A DNA stretch of 64,000 nucleotides from Pipra filicauda (GCF_003945595.2 NW_024104557.1:496001-560000); one strand, 5' to 3'. Positions 45,586 to 59,587 are shown, counted from the stretch's first letter. Translations and numbers: made by a program. Notes: generated from the letters alone by a model not told the origin.

Positions 45586-48232
45586 TGCTTGGTGTTGGTG
45601 CCCTTCTTTCCCACTGGGTTCCAAGTGTCTGGTGAGAAATTTGGAGCTTTTTCTAAGTCACTAAATCAAGCAAGGCACGGCAAAACACGTCATGGTTGAG
45701 GATGGCAAAATTCCAGCATCCCAAGAATGACACTATGTTTTTAACAAGTGACAATACTCAGCTGCACCAAAAAATTAGAATCGAACCAGGTTTTATATTT
45801 AATCAGTTTTAGAGATAAATAATTACTTCTGAATAACATATACCCTAGGTTCATGCATTTAACCTACACATATCATAATCTGTACTCCTTTGAAAGTTGA
45901 GCTGCTTGGAAGCATCTGCTAGAAAACCATATTCTCAGACAATTCACATCCTAAAACAATCAGCTCAGCTTCAGGGAAGGGTGAGGATGTGTGTGTTGTG
46001 TGTAGGGGAGTTCTAGGATGAAGAAAGTCAGGTACAAGACTGGTACAATGGCGCTGTTGGGAAAGAGGAGGCAGTAAAGGTTGAAGTTATCAATCAGGAA
46101 TTGGACTGAGGGTGAATTTATATCACACAGTTTATACTTGCACTGCTGTTGTGGGGGGAAGAGTTTTGTCCTCAATGACATCTGTACAGAACTGACTTGT
46201 AGTGATGCAGATTCTGCCTGAATTACACGAAGCAGCAAAAGCAAATTTGCACACTGGAACCAGTTTCATAACACCAGGACAACCAGACATTCCCATGTAA
46301 TGGAAATACTCCACTGTGTGCTCATTTTACATGCCAGATCTATTTTCTCTGACCTGAAGTCAAGGGAGGGACAAGATCACCCCTTAAAACAGTTCCCATC
46401 CTCAATCATCTACAATTGCACAAAGCCAGTGGCTCAAATCCCCGTGATTTTAATGTGACAAGATGGAATTGTTAGGACCTGGGTTTGGCAGAACATGCCA
46501 ATCCACACTCAGGAACAGAGTTATCTGGAAATCCAGATGCCTGGTTTGTGGGAAATTTTGGTGTTTGATATTTGTTCTCTTTCAAAAAAAAAAAAAAGAG
46601 AGAAAAAAGAATGCAATAAAAAATTAATGAACATTTCCGAGGAACCATGAATTTAAAAAAAATTAATTTTAAGAACCTCCAGTGCACACTGTTGTCTAAA
46701 AGGGATGTATCCCTGGAAACCTGACAATTACTAGATGATATGGACTCACTTCTTAATCCATGGAGACAACCATGCAAGTCATCAACCACCCCTAGATGGA
46801 TCTGCAGTCTCCCCTCTCCCCTTTCTCAAGCTTCCCCAGCCACAGGGTACAGAAGGTGAAAAGTCCTTGACCAGCTCTCCCTGGACAGAGCAACACAGGA
46901 ATTCAGGCAATGGGAGCTCTGCAATCCTTGGAATTTATGAATCTGGTAATCTGGAGTGTCTTAACGTTCCCCAAATCAACATACTTGTAGTGGGAAGCCC
47001 TGAAGTACGAGAAAATCCTTTCTGGAGCCAGGATGCTCCGGGGCTTCCAGGTTACTGGCGTTGGATCCAGGAGTCAACTCCGGGTTAGCACAGAGCTGCC
47101 AAGGTTTCACTCTGATGGTTCCATGGCAAGAAAACCATGGAAACTTGGCATGGATGGACTGCCCTGGAGCCATGAGTAGTGATTGAAGTGGAGCTGCTAA
47201 ACCTGGGACATTTCCGCTTGGTTTTCCAACTGGCGTTTCCCAATGAAATCCTCCCTTGCTGGCCAACATCCAGGCCAGATACTTTGGAATCTCGTAAATT
47301 CAGCTTCTGCTTAAACGTTTCCCTTAATTTGGGCCACCACACCCAGGAGAACGGCAAGTGCTTTGCAGGTGTGCAGGAGGCTGAGTCCATGCCCCAAATA
47401 TTACAGCAGGAAGGTCAAACGTGACCAATTTGCATTTGTTCCTGACTCTGGACTGACACTGGAGAGCACAGGACCTTCTGGCATAACTGCATCAATGAAG
47501 GAGAAGGGGAGAGCTTGCACAGATGGATCTCTTCTCCATTCCCACTTTAACCTCTGCCTAATGGTTTTCTTTTCTTTTTTTTCTCATCTCTTAACATGTC
47601 TAATGCACTATTTCCCAGCAATTCGATGCAAAGGATGCCATCAATCACCTGCAGGCAGTGAAACTGCCAATTTTGTACCTGGAATAGCCATTTTTCAGGT
47701 TGAAAAACGCAAATACAGGCAGGTCTGTGCAACCATGTTTGTGCTTTGCATAACTGTGGATGCCATCAGGCATTTCAGCCCTGCACTCCTGACGTCCATC
47801 ACTTCCAACACTTCCATCTCCAGCTATGCTGGATGGGGCAGCAAGTTCAGCTGCTGATTTGGAAGTACAGAAGTGATGCAAGCTATGGGAAATAGTCTCT
47901 TATTCTTTTGATATCTGATGAGAATGGAGGACAAAATGCTTCTATACTCAGACAATTTCACTTTCTGTTGGAAGAAAGTCCTTCCAGTTACTGGAGAAGA
48001 TCAAAACATGCCTTGACAAATGGATGCTGATTTTCAGATTACCCTAAGTGAAAAATTCCCATTTGAGCTCTCTAATAAGGCAACTTTTGCTTCTTTGCAA
48101 AATCAAAGCAAGGAAGAATTCTGCTGAGTTGCAGAATATCCTACACTGACCCTCTGGAGGAGACAGTAAGGGATCATGGCTGCTTTTCTAAGCCACAGTT
48201 TCCAGATGATTCCCAGCCACTGGAGTGACACA
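45586..48232. other. Intronic, nothing recognised
   Basis: An A run lies near 46584-46597. ORFs in this stretch have no recognisable homology. Confidence 0.5.
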
Positions 48233-48970
48233 GCATCACAGAATCATGGAATGGTTTGGGGTGGAAGGGACTTTCAAGACCATCCAGTTCCAACCCTCTG
48301 CATGGGCAGGGACACCTTCCACTATCCCAGGTTGCTCCAAGCCCTGTCCAACCTGGCCTGGGACACTTTCAGGATGGGGCAGCCACAGCTTCTCTGGGCA
48401 ACCTGTGCCAGGGCCTCCCCACCCTCACTGTAAAAAAAATGTATCCTTAAGTCCAATCAACCTACTCTCTTCTTTCTTAGTTTAAAAATATTGCCCCCTG
48501 CCCTGTCACTACAGGCCTGGTAAAAAAAAGCCTCTCTCCATCTTTCTTAAAAGCCCCCATTCAGTACTGGAAGGCTGCAATAAGGTCTCCCAAAGCCTCC
48601 TCTCCTCCAGGCTGAACAGCCCCAACTCTCCCAGCCTGTTTCCACAGCAGAGGTGCTCCAGTTTTTGGAGCATCTTCATGGCCTCCTCTGGACGTGCTCT
48701 AACAGCTCCACATGTTTCTTTTGTGCTGGTGCCCCAGAGCTGGAGGCAGCACTGCAGGTGAGGGTCTCACCTGAGCAGGGTGGAGGGGTAGAATCACCTC
48801 CCTCTGCTCACTGCCCACAGCATGGGATGAGCCCAGGGTGCTGCTGGTTTTCCAGGCTGTGAACACACACTGCTGGGTTGTGACCAGATGTTCCTCTACC
48901 AGGGCCCCAAGGGCTGCTCCCCCTTCATCCCCCAGCCTGTTCTGACATCCTGCCCTGTCCTCGCACTGGG
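48233..48970 (-). mobile_element. CR1, about 740 bp, longest minus-strand copy
   Basis: The terminus ATCACAGAATCATGGAATGG leads through GATGGGGCAGCCACAGC, CAGGCTGAACAGCCCCAACT, CATCTTCATGGCCTCCTCTG and AGCTGGAGGCAGCACTGCAG to CTTCATCCCCCAGCCTGTTC. This reaches further toward the CR1 coding region than the other minus copies. It lies in the same orientation as ADRA1D. Confidence 0.93.
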
Positions 48971-51857
48971 CCAGTTAAACAAGATGAAGCTGAGTGACAT
49001 AAGATATTCCCCTGGGTGGTGGGTGACAAATCAGTCCAGAGCCCACTGATGGACTCTGTCCTCAGGGAAGGAGGAGGGGTTAGACCAGCTAGGAGATTGC
49101 TTCCTGGAGGAGACCCTGGGGTGAAGGTGGTCTCTGCCCTCCTCACACTCTGGAAAATCCATGATCCTTTGTTCATTCCTTTCGACCTCCCTTGGCTGTG
49201 TTCCCTCACAGACTTCCCTGTGGAATAAAGAGGTCTGCTATCAATTACAACCATGAGACAGCTGGTTACAATCTCCTCTTTGATGTCCTGGCACTGAGAA
49301 ATCCCTGGATGCTCCCACCGAGAGAGAGGGACAGTCCAGTTTATGGGCTGGCCCTGCAGACTGTCAGGACTCCCTTGGTCCTCGACCTGGGAACCTCCAT
49401 GGTCATGAACTTGCCCTTGTTCCTCATCTCCTGTGGCACAGGTGTCCCAGCTGTGGCCAACACGAGGAGGGGTGGGTGATACCACCCACCCCAGAGCCCC
49501 AGGGAGGGATTTTGAGGGAACACTGGGAAGAATTTTTCCCTGAGCCCAACCTGGTACCTGACCCTCAGTGATGCTCCCACGGCCAAGTGCACTGACAACT
49601 TGCAGACCAACAATGTCAAAGTGACCTCTCCTCCCTGGATTTTGAGACAGCTCAAGGGTGATTAGTTTTTAAGAGCTGGTGACATCCTTTCTTGCTCTCT
49701 GCCATTGCTAAGTCCATGGTTTTCCTCTGAAAGAGGCCACTTCCTTCCTTAAGATGGCTTTTGGGATATACAGAGCAACAGTGGTGGATTTCAACCTGGG
49801 ACTTATTCTGCAAATCCAAAAAATTGGTACAACCAAGAAATATTGTAGCTGTTCATAGCAATAACAAAAGTCTGCTTCATTATACAGCCTCCTTAATCAC
49901 TTTTTACACAGAGATTCCCAAGAGCTTTCCAGCCATGCCAGGATATCTCTCCTGACACCATTCTCATGAAACCTGCCAGAAAAAAAAACTCATCTGATGA
50001 TAGCAGGGCAAAAATTTATTGGTTGTCTCTTTCATTCACAGATTCGAAGAGACAAACACAAATTTTCATGTGGGACAAACTCACCAAATTATTTTGGCCA
50101 AAGCAGATGACAGGGAAAGAAAGGATTTGGAAAACAAAGGCAAAGTTTCAATATCGAAATTTTTCTAAGCAAAGCTTTTCTTTCGGGGTAGGGAGGAACA
50201 CATCCCAAAGTGCTTTGCATTAAAATTTGCTTATATTTTAGTTTACAAACCAAATATAATCAAAACTCAAGAGAAAATAGGACACTATGGGTCAATTTGA
50301 AAGAGAGAGTTTAATTTCCTTTTGTTGGCCCAACTCTTCTCTCAGTTGATCCTAAACCTGCTGATAAAGGACCATTATCAGTCTTCTGGATCTCCCTTGG
50401 GTGATTCAACAACATCATTATCCACCTTTTCAATGAAAACATTCCAGTGTTTAATATTCTTCTGTGCATCTGCTGTGGATCACCTGTGGTAGTTCCACAA
50501 CCTAATGGTGCCCAGAGGTCAACACTTTGCACAGTTAAGCTTACAAAACCAAAGCAATAAAGTCCTTAGAGTGAGGAATTACCATGTTGTAATGGGAATT
50601 CCAGCTCCTACACGCATGCTCCTGGATGGAGCTGCAGTCCAAATATATTTTATTAGTAGGAATAACAAATAATGGATTGTTCCCAAATGATCACATTCTT
50701 GCACTTGCTGTTGTTTTGCTGTTTGGTTGTTTGTTGTTTTTTTTTTTTTCCTGTTTGCCAATGGCAATAAACAGCTCAGTTTGTTTTTCATTTGTAGGCC
50801 TTTTCTGTGTGGTTTTGCAGACATTCCCAAATTTAATGGAAACATCTGTCTAGTGGGATGTTTTTTACTCCTTACCACTATTTGGGGTAACAGAGGCACA
50901 GTTTAGCACTGTGACTGATTTCCCAGCCTTGGTGGTTTCTGACAGAGTCTGCAGGACCCAAAACTCCAGTTTACCTGTCAAAACCTGCCACAGTGTTTCT
51001 GTTTTGTGTAGGGAATGAAATGGAGCAACATGGAATAAGGATAACCTTGGAGAGGATGAAACCAAGGAAAATTTGCTGGTGCTGAAACTTTAGGTGACCA
51101 GCCCACCAGCACCAGAATTGGTTAAAAGAGACATTCAGAGTGGGATGGAGACCAACAGCCCCTCAAGGAGGAAGGACTCAACCTTGTGAAGGAAGGAAAC
51201 AAGCTCTGAGTACAAGGACCTGTACAAGTATCAGGGTGACAACAGCGGTGACCCCAATGCAGACACCTCAATTCAGTGTCTTACTTTGCAGAGACAGTAA
51301 AAATGCCCAAACCATTGCCTGGGTGCCTGACAGATCCCTCAGGAGGATTTTTACTAACGCCAAGAGACAGAGATGTCCATTGGTATAAGAAATGGAGGAC
51401 GGAAAAAAAGCTGAGCCCCTTGTCTGAAGGGTTGGGAGGTGCTTGCAAAGGTCCCAGAGGACATTTTTGGCACTGGAGGTGGGAAAGGATGGGACAGCAA
51501 GGCTAAGCATAAACTAAGGGTTAGCTAAGAAAAGAGATTCCTGGATTTTTCATCCAAGGAAATCTTCTAACCTTGAGATTCTTTGCTCCTGTGACTGATG
51601 CAAAGGTGTTTTCTCCTTCTTGAGTCCTCAGTGCAGGTGGAGGTATGATCCATGATCACCTGTATGGAAGAGGTGCAGCCCAGGCTAACTTCCAGTGCCT
51701 GTCCACTTGAAGATTCTACTGATGGACTATTTGATGAGAAAAGAGGAAAGCAGGTCCTGGTATCACCTATGGCTGGCTCAGTCCCTCTGTCTCTCTCTTC
51801 ACAAGTAAAGTGATTTTTCATGGGCTGTGACACCTTTTTCAAATGCATGTGGTAGAA
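48971..51857. other. Intronic, unassigned
   Basis: A 186-codon minus ORF (48925-49485) overlaps the CR1 edge and shows no recognisable domain. A T run lies at about 50737-50750. No exon is supported. Confidence 0.45.
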
Positions 51858-51970
51858 CTGAATATCATAAGATATGCTGAGCTGGAGGGGAACCATCAGG
51901 ATTATCGAGTCCAACTCCTGGCCCTGCACAGGACACCCCAAGAATCACATCATGTGCCTGAAAGATGGGA
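51858..51970 (-). mobile_element. CR1-F-like 3' end
   Basis: GAATATCATAAGATATGCTG, AGCTGGAGGGGAACCATC, CGAGTCCAACTCCTGGCCCT; same variant as 5640-6030. Confidence 0.85.
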
Positions 51971-53780
51971 TAAAATAAAGTCTCTGTGGTCCCCTGTGAA
52001 CTTGAAGTGCAGTCAGTTCTGGGCTGGAGAAGGAGAAGGGTGAGAGGAAGTCATTTGGAAGTGTCAAGAAATAAACAGGGAGAAAGAAAAATGGACTTTC
52101 CCAGATCATTTTCTGAGGTGCTTGACATGGTCACCATGGTGACCATAAGTTCGAGAGGCAGATGACTCACATCTGGCAGTGGAGCAGCATTTCTTAATCC
52201 ACATTCCAGCACTGGCTGATGGGGACCTCGAAACTGCAAGGTGGGACCCGTCCAGTGACCTGGGGAGATGTTTCCAGCTGATTTTGTAAGGAGGGTCCTT
52301 TGGAGAGTCACAACAAAACAGCAGCAAAAAAGACGAGCTTACAAAATGGTACAATCCTAAGCATGAATTTGGGCATGGCAGGCAGTAACCATTTATTTTT
52401 TTAGACACTTTTCTTTGGAAATTTCTGTGGCATGAGCTGGAAGAGTCCAAACCCAGTGCCAACCTAATAGCCAGAGCAACAACCTGCACAGCTTGTGCCA
52501 TGGCAATCACAGGGGACATCCATCAACGCAGTCCAGGTGGTTGCCTTCTCCATCTCTTCTCCTGGTAGGAAGTGTGATTGCCACAAATATTGTTGCCAGG
52601 GACATCAGGGTTATTACCACAAAGCAATACTTGCCCAGACACCCATTTGTATCTTCAAGAACTTGAGTGTAAAGTACAAGGTTGGTCTCCCGAAGCATCC
52701 AAACCACCAGTGATCTAAAAGGGAGTAAATCCAGAGGGACCACGGTGGGGAATATGGATGACAAAGGCAAAAGGGAACTCATTAGGTTGTTCAATGCAAC
52801 AAGAAGAGGCTACAGGGGAAGAAGACCCCTGACCAGCTGTTTGCCAGAAGGGTGAAAGCCAAGGAAAAAACATAACTACTTAAGGAAGATGGCACGGACA
52901 CAAAACTAATTTGCAATGAGATACTGATAGGTTCCCACTGCAAACAATAAAGTTTCCAAGGACTGGATGCAATAATGATCCGGAATGGTCTCTCCAAAGG
53001 CACAGCAGCAGAGTTTCAGGGACTGGGACACACATGAAGCTCAAGTGATTTTGAAGGGGATCATGGTTGATCCATTGGGATCTGTAGTGGAAGTCAATCC
53101 TGTCTCAAGGGGGTGACAGCTGCCTGTGGTATTTGCACACCAGAGCCACAGAGGGGTACAGATAGGAGGAGAAACAGGAAGAGGAAGAAGAAGATGAAGA
53201 GTTAGGAAGGAAGAAGGCACTTGAGGGATTGCCAGTGCACGTGGTGGGATGGCAGACACGATCACATTTCTGCAATGTTGCTCTCCAATTCTCTTATCTG
53301 AATTCTGCTGTGAGCCACCCAGCTCTGCTTTGAGCAGTAAATGTTTGGGTTTGAAGCAAATTATTTTTGTTCCATATGTTAGGCTAATGTTAATTTAATC
53401 ACCTGTGGTTTCTTTGAGTGCGGGCTGCTGGGTTTGCAGTGAGAGTACACAGGGAGAAGGAACAGACCTTTTCCAGAACGTGTGGAATACATCCTGACAG
53501 GCTGATGGCCCCATTCAATGTAAACACTCTCAACTCAGCCCCCTTCCCTCACTGCCTTTGACTCAAACAGCCACAGACACTGGGAAAGTTCTGTTTTCAA
53601 TGTAAATACTTTCCCTTGCCCTGTCGTCGCAGCAGGAAAATGAAACCGCCCACGTCCTCATTCCCCTGACCTTTGGGGGAAGTTCATGGATCCTTCCTGT
53701 AGGAGAGCAGTAGCCACACTGCCTGCTGGGGTCCTTAAGGGATGCTAACGAATCCCAGGAAGAGGCTGAGCATCATGTGT
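51971..53780. other. Intronic, unassigned
   Basis: No repeat or exon was recognised. Minus-strand ORFs at 52106-52519 and 52507-52794 contain hydrophobic stretches but no known motif. 53330-53430 is AT-rich and repeat-free. Confidence 0.45.
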
Positions 53781-53910
53781 GTCATATAGAAGAGTTTGGG
53801 TTGAAAAGGATATTAGAGAACATCGAGTTCCAACCCTCTGCCACGGGCAGGGACACCTTCCACCAGACCAGGTTGCTCCAAGCCCTGCCTAACCTGGCCT
53901 TGAATGCTGT
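53781..53910 (-). mobile_element. CR1 3' end, about 130 bp
   Basis: GTCATATAGAAGAG, GAGTTCCAACCCTCTGCCAC, GGCAGGGACACCTTCCACCA and ACCAGGTTGCTCCAAGCCC. Confidence 0.9.
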
Positions 53911-55474
53911 GTGTTTCTGAGCTGGTTCTCATGTCTCAGCATTGGCAGGTGAGCAAAGACCTAAAGCTGTGACGGGAGAAGCTTTGTGTGCACCACCACC
54001 TAACCCAACACCTTCCTGTCACTACATGCCCTAAACGGAGAGGCCAAACCCACCACTGATATTCCATGTTTTCCATCTATTTTTAAAGTCAGTGGAGTCC
54101 AAGTTGTCCGGATATACAGGCCAAGTGATGGAGACTACCAAAGAAACAGACCATTGAAGTCCCTCAGATGACTTTTCTTCTCCACCTCTGCCCATCAGCA
54201 AAGATTAAGCCCTTCCTTTGAAGACTTTTATATATATTTCTTATTATTCCTGCCCTGAAGCATTAGGTGTGCCCTTTAATGCTTGGCAGTGACATCAGGG
54301 AAGCCAGACTGATTCCTCACAGGCCATCTGAGAAGGCTGTAGTGACCCATTTATTTTTACTTTCAGGACACAGCTTCAGAATGGGCCTGTGGGAAGGTGC
54401 ATCTGAGGGAAAGGTATTGACATGACAAGGTATCAAGCTTCAGGGCACATCCTACACTCCAGTTTATGGGATGGAGAAAGAAATGTTTGTGTGGGCGTGT
54501 TACCAGATGTATCTTACCCAAGGGGTGTCTGGTTTTCTTTTTAATTTCTTGGGAAAGCAATCCAGGGTGCAATTCAAGTCATCTTAAAGAAGACACTCTG
54601 GCTGCCTACATGTCTCGTACCACTGGAGATAAATGCCCTGGGATGTCCCTCCTGGTCTCTGGATGTCCCCATAGGAGAGCACAGAACTCCCCGAGGTTGT
54701 GTCTTGCAATCAAAAACCTCATGTGGTTGCTTCACCTACCTTAGGGGATCTTGGGCATGTTTTAGGGAAGTAAATTGCAATCCAAACCTGGATAGCAATC
54801 AAGCTCTGCAGGTATGGTCTGTAATGGGAGCTGACACATCCACCTACCAACAGACAACTACACAAAGAAATCTTCACCTGTAAGTCTGGTCCTAATTTCT
54901 TTGTTTACCTGCACACCAGAAATAATTACATTCCTTGTTTATCAGAGCCATGGATGAGAAAGGAAGCACTGGTAAGGGGATATTCAGGAAAGGGGACCCA
55001 GGGAGGGAGGGTGGTGGCCAAGGAGGTGATCAGATGCAATGAAAAATAGTCCCTTCTCCTCAGGGGCATTCCCAGAAGCTACCTGCCAATACCTGCACCA
55101 CTATTCCCCACTCCTTTGCCCAAATGCTGGCAAAACTGCAGTCTGCCTGAACACAGGTACCACTGGGTGCTCTCCTGCCTCCCACATCCATCTGGATCCA
55201 CTACTTTGAGCTCCTCCAGGCTAGAAATAACACTCCTGTTTGTACATCCCCTGACACAAAAGAGGCTGAAGCACATGAATGATGGGCTTGTGCATCATTA
55301 AGGATCTCGGGTAGGTCCGTCTGCAGAGAGCCCTGAAGAGCTGTAACTGTGTGGTGTCACTGGAAGGGAAGCACCTCATGATTTAATCCCAAACAATTCA
55401 GCTCTTGCAAGGCAGAAGGAAGGGAGAGATGCAATACTTGCAAAACTCTGTGCTTTGCTCCTTCTACCTCCTTA
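53911..55474. other. Intronic, nothing recognised
   Basis: A G-run cluster at 54991-55012 on the plus strand could form a G-quadruplex. No gene is seen. Confidence 0.5.
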
Positions 55475-55675
55475 CTGAGAAGGTTGAGAGACACTGGTAC
55501 AGGTTGTCCAGAGGAGTTGTGGCTGCTCCATCCCTGGAAGTGTCCAAGGCCAGGTTGGACGAGGCTTGGAGCAACCTGAGACAGTGGAAGGTGTCCCTGC
55601 CCATGACAGGGGGTGGAATGAGATGGTATTTAAGGTCCCTTCCCACCCAAACCATTCCATGATTCCATGAGTCTA
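55475..55675 (+). mobile_element. CR1, about 200 bp
   Basis: AGAGACACTGGTACAGGTTG, GGAAGTGTCCAAGGCCAGG, CTTCCCACCCAAACCATTCC and ATGATTCCATGAGTC. Confidence 0.93.
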
Positions 55676-57506
55676 CAATTCTATGCTCTTCTCTGAGTGA
55701 GGAATACACAGAAGCAAACCCTGTGATGTGAAGTCACTCTGTTTTGTTTCCCCAAATCCCCACAAGCCCATGGCTGGATGCCAGTTGGAACATCACACTG
55801 TACATCCTCACAGCTTTCCAGATAATTCCTATGGAAGGGACCCTGGGAACTGAAACTGCCTGTGGCTGAAAAACCTTTCTGGTGACCTTTGACAAGTGTC
55901 TCTGCGAGAACTTGGCTTCAAAGGCTGAGATTCAAGAGCTGGAATCTCCTCTGAACCCAAATCCCCTGCTCTCTGCACTCAAACCAGGACATGAGCAGCT
56001 GGTGGTGCCTCCACTGCTGTGTCATGTGTGTGTGTGCCCCATTCCCTTCCAAACTGCATCTCTGAGAACACATCTGGGGTGGGAATACAGGGGTGTCAGG
56101 TGCCCTGCATGGGACTCGGGTGAGAGGGCAAGAAATAACACCACTGCCAGCTTCATCTGGTGACCTGGGGGATCAAAAGTGGGTCTGAGTCCCTGGACTT
56201 TGGGATCACTGCCCTCCATGACCCCTGTGATTACCCATGGGCTGTTCCTCAGTGATTTGTGAAGCTGGTCTGAGGAACTTTACAGCTGGAAAACTGACAG
56301 GGGTGAGATGGAGGTTCCTGTCCCTTTCCTGGTCAAGTTGCCCTCACCTCCTCTTGCCCCATTGCCACAAGAAAAGAGCATCATGCCATGAAGATATTCC
56401 CATTCCTCACTGTCTCTATGCTACAAATCATCAGTTTTACGCTTAGGATAAACAAGCTTATTTTTTATCTTTTCCCTACCTAAATGCTTTCACAAAGGTC
56501 TTGTCCATGTCTCCTGGAGTCAACTATGGCCCAGCCCTTCCAGCAGAGTTTGGGGCAGGATTCTTTTGTAGAGGGGGCTCTTTCCTGCTCAGTGTTTCCA
56601 TAATTGATCCTTTAATTGGAGATCTCTTCGGTTCCCTTATTTTTTGGGATTTTTTTCCCCATCATGGACCTCTTTTGCAGTCTGGCTATTGGGCTTCTGC
56701 ATCCACTTGCAACAGCCTTGCAGGGGAATGCAGCCAGGAGTTCTTTAATTCAGGAGATCAGGCAGGATAACCCTTGTGACTTGTTCCAGCCTTTGACTCA
56801 CTGGGGGAAGTACAGATCCCATTAAACGTGATAAATAAACAAACTCCTGAACACAAGAGGGGAAGGCCTGATTCCAGATCCTGAACCCACGTGGCACCAA
56901 CAACCTCATGTTCCTACAGCTCCAGGCACATTTCTCAGGCAGATTTGTGTTGGGGAGAGCTGGTTGGACCCAGTCCTGTATTCCCTATATCCTGCTGATC
57001 TTCCTTAGCTGAATGTCATCAATGTGACAACCCACTGCGAGCAACAGGAAAGGCAGCTTGGACTTGTCTGGGGCAGGGATTTCTCCCAGCAGGAATCCCT
57101 TGTAAATGGCTTTTTTTAATTTTTTTTTTTCCCCCCAGCTACTGAAGGGAGTAAAAATAAAAGTTGCATTTCAGGGGCCTTAATGACTGAGTTGTGAATT
57201 CCCTCAGGTTGGAAACTTCCCAGGAGCAGGAAATGCCCTCTCTTGATTGAGCTGGCAGTTGGTTTTCTGCCACCAGACCTGGTGGTTCTCGGGCTTGGCT
57301 CCAAGTGCATCAGCTACGAGCCCTCTCAGAGAAAGGCTATTCATTAGGAGCAGCTAAAAAAACCATATCCTTTTCCAGCCACTCCAGTAAATCCTTCCTT
57401 GGGCTTATCTCACCCGTAAATAATGGTGCAGGGAGAAGTACACCCTTCTGCCTCCATGGGACACTTTCATACAGCACCGAATCTGAGAAAGCAGGGCAGG
57501 CAGAAG
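55676..57506. other. Intronic, nothing recognised
   Basis: A T run lies at 57113-57130. No repeat or exon was recognised. Confidence 0.5.
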
Positions 57507-57728
57507 CAGAATCATGGAATCACAGAATCAAGGAATCATGTAAAAGACCTCCAAGATCATCAAGTCCAACTGTTCCCCCAGTACTGCCAAGGCCACCATT
57601 GAGCCACGTCCCCAAGTGCCACATCCACGTGGCTTTTAAACCCCTCCAGTGATGGTGACTCCATGGGAAACCTGTTTCAGTGCTTGACAACTCTTTCCAT
57701 GAAGAATTGTTTCCTAAACATCATCCTA
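57507..57728 (-). mobile_element. CR1 variant with four-unit terminal repeat
   Basis: AGAATCATGGAATCACAG and AATCAAGGAATCATG give four decayed terminal octamers. They are followed by AAGACCTCCAAGATCATCAA, AAGTGCCACATCCACGTGG and CCATGAAGAATTGTTTCC. Same lineage as 2110-2335. Confidence 0.87.
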
Positions 57729-58111
57729 GTCAGAGAACAAAGCTGATTCAGTAGAGCCACAGAACCAACTCAACACAACAAGGGTCAAGTTTTCCTGTAA
57801 TGAATGATGGAAATAAATCTCCTGCTTAGACACCTTCAGAGGACTTGGAAATTTTGTGTGTAAAGAGGATAAGGAGATGGAACAATTTGGGTTGGTAAAA
57901 AAGTCTAAACACCTATTAACTGGAAAACTGGATTTTTCACCACACACATTTCATGATAGAAACTCTTTACAGCCTTCTTTTGCCCAAACACCAACCAACC
58001 AAACCCTGAAATACTTTCTGTTGCCAATGACAATTACATTCTTCTGAGAGGTGCAGTTCAGTTGCTTTCCTGTTGCTACTTCTCTGGAGGTTGGTATGAC
58101 CTGTGAGGCAC
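57729..58111. other. Intronic spacer, nothing recognised
   Basis: No feature was recognised. Confidence 0.5.
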
Positions 58112-58372
58112 CATCTGAAAGAGGGGAGGTTAAATTAGATATTAAGAGGAAATTCTTCCCTGTGAGGGTGGTGAGGCCCTGGTACAGGTTGCCCAGAGGA
58201 GCTGTGGCTGCCCCTGGATCCCTGGAAGTGTCCAAGGCCAGGTTGGATGGGGCTTGGAGCAACCTGGGATAATGGAAGGTGTCCCTGCCCATGGCAGGGG
58301 ATGGAACAAGGTGGTCTTTGAGGTCCCTTCCAACTCAAACTATTCCATGATTCTTTGGTGATTCTATGAAAT
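58112..58372 (+). mobile_element. CR1, about 260 bp
   Basis: GGTTAAATTAGATATTAAGA, TTCTTCCCTGTGAGGGTGGT, CCCCTGGATCCCTGGAAGTG and tail ATTCCATGATTCTTTGGTGA then TTCTATG. Confidence 0.94.
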
Positions 58373-58450
58373 GAGCACCACAGGGGACTGCAGGGCAGCA
58401 GAAATGCCCATCAAACACCATCAGGTCATTGCTCTTGAAAGCCTTTCCTC

Positions 58451-58524
58451 AGCAAACTCCAGTCTTGCCAAACTTCCCAGCCTTGACAGCAAACTCCAGT
58501 CTTGCCAAACTTCCCAGCCTTGAC
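58451..58524. repeat. 37-bp perfect tandem duplication
   Basis: The unit at 58451-58487 (starting AGCAAACTCCAG, ending CAGCCTTGAC) is repeated without change at 58488-58524. A second duplication of period 18 (TCTCTTTACAGAA) follows at 58531-58561. Confidence 0.97.
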
Positions 58525-59587
58525 AACTCCTCTCTTTACAGAACGTTCTCTCTTTACAGAATTTGGCTGTATTGAACCAGCTTTGTCTAATTCCTGCCCT
58601 GTCCTGACATAAAGAATCCCTAACCCCACTAGAGTGAAATGTCTTTGCTCTGACAGAGCTTTTTACACTCCAGCCTGTCCCCATAACACTCATGACAGGA
58701 ACCAAAGGCTGTGTTTTTCCTGTCATCTTTCTCACCTATGGCCATCTCATGCTCTCTCACATTTGGCAGAACAAACTCAGCTTGTTACAAAGGCACAGAA
58801 TGGAAAACTTTACCTAATAGTCAATGTTTGGCACCAAAAACTGAAACTTTACTCCAGAAGGATCCCATAATGTCAAAAGATACTATCAGCCCTACCTAGA
58901 GCACAGTAATCACAGCAAAGAAAACTCCTGTCTGATCAATCAGAAGATAATTTAGGTTGCTCTCCCAAGGAAATACACTCATTTTCTGAAGTGCCTTGGG
59001 CAAAAATGCTCCATGTAATCACAAAAGTGAGCACTTGTAATTAAAACCCTACAGGGATCATGAAGCCTTGACACTGTTACTTGCTAACGTGACATACCTA
59101 ATTCATGCTGGAGGTTTTTTTGTAGCAAAACCAATTAAAAGCAAGTTGGAAATAAGAGATCAGCCAACCACCTTGCATGACCATACAAAAGAACAGCCCA
59201 CTCTTTTGCTCATTTTTTGTTACATCATGTTAACCAGATTATAAGGACTAACAAGCAAATATTTACCCAAATACAAATTAACGAGGATAAATCAGACTAA
59301 TTAAAAACTCCTTCTCAGAATATTCAGGATGAAGTTTCGTCAAATATAATAAAACCATCAGACCCAGCTTGACACAGATGATTTTAAGGTTATGTGGTGT
59401 ATTTTTGTATTGGTTCCAAAACCCCTGTTGAGAGATTTTATAACATTTTGCCCACTGAATCCCAGTAGTTTTAAGTTTTTCAAGATCTATTTTTTTCCTG
59501 TTTGTGGTACATCCTTTTAGCAACTGCCTCCAGATGCGTCAAGACTATGCCATATAAAAAGACATTTGGCTTTAAATAGTTTTGTTT

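Noticed and set aside
48925..49485. 186-codon minus-strand ORF
   Set aside because: It ends inside a CR1 copy and shows no recognisable motif or splice sites.
51971..53300. Endogenous retrovirus remnant suggested by hydrophobic minus-strand ORFs
   Set aside because: There are no paired LTRs, no primer-binding site and no recognisable gag, pol or env motif.
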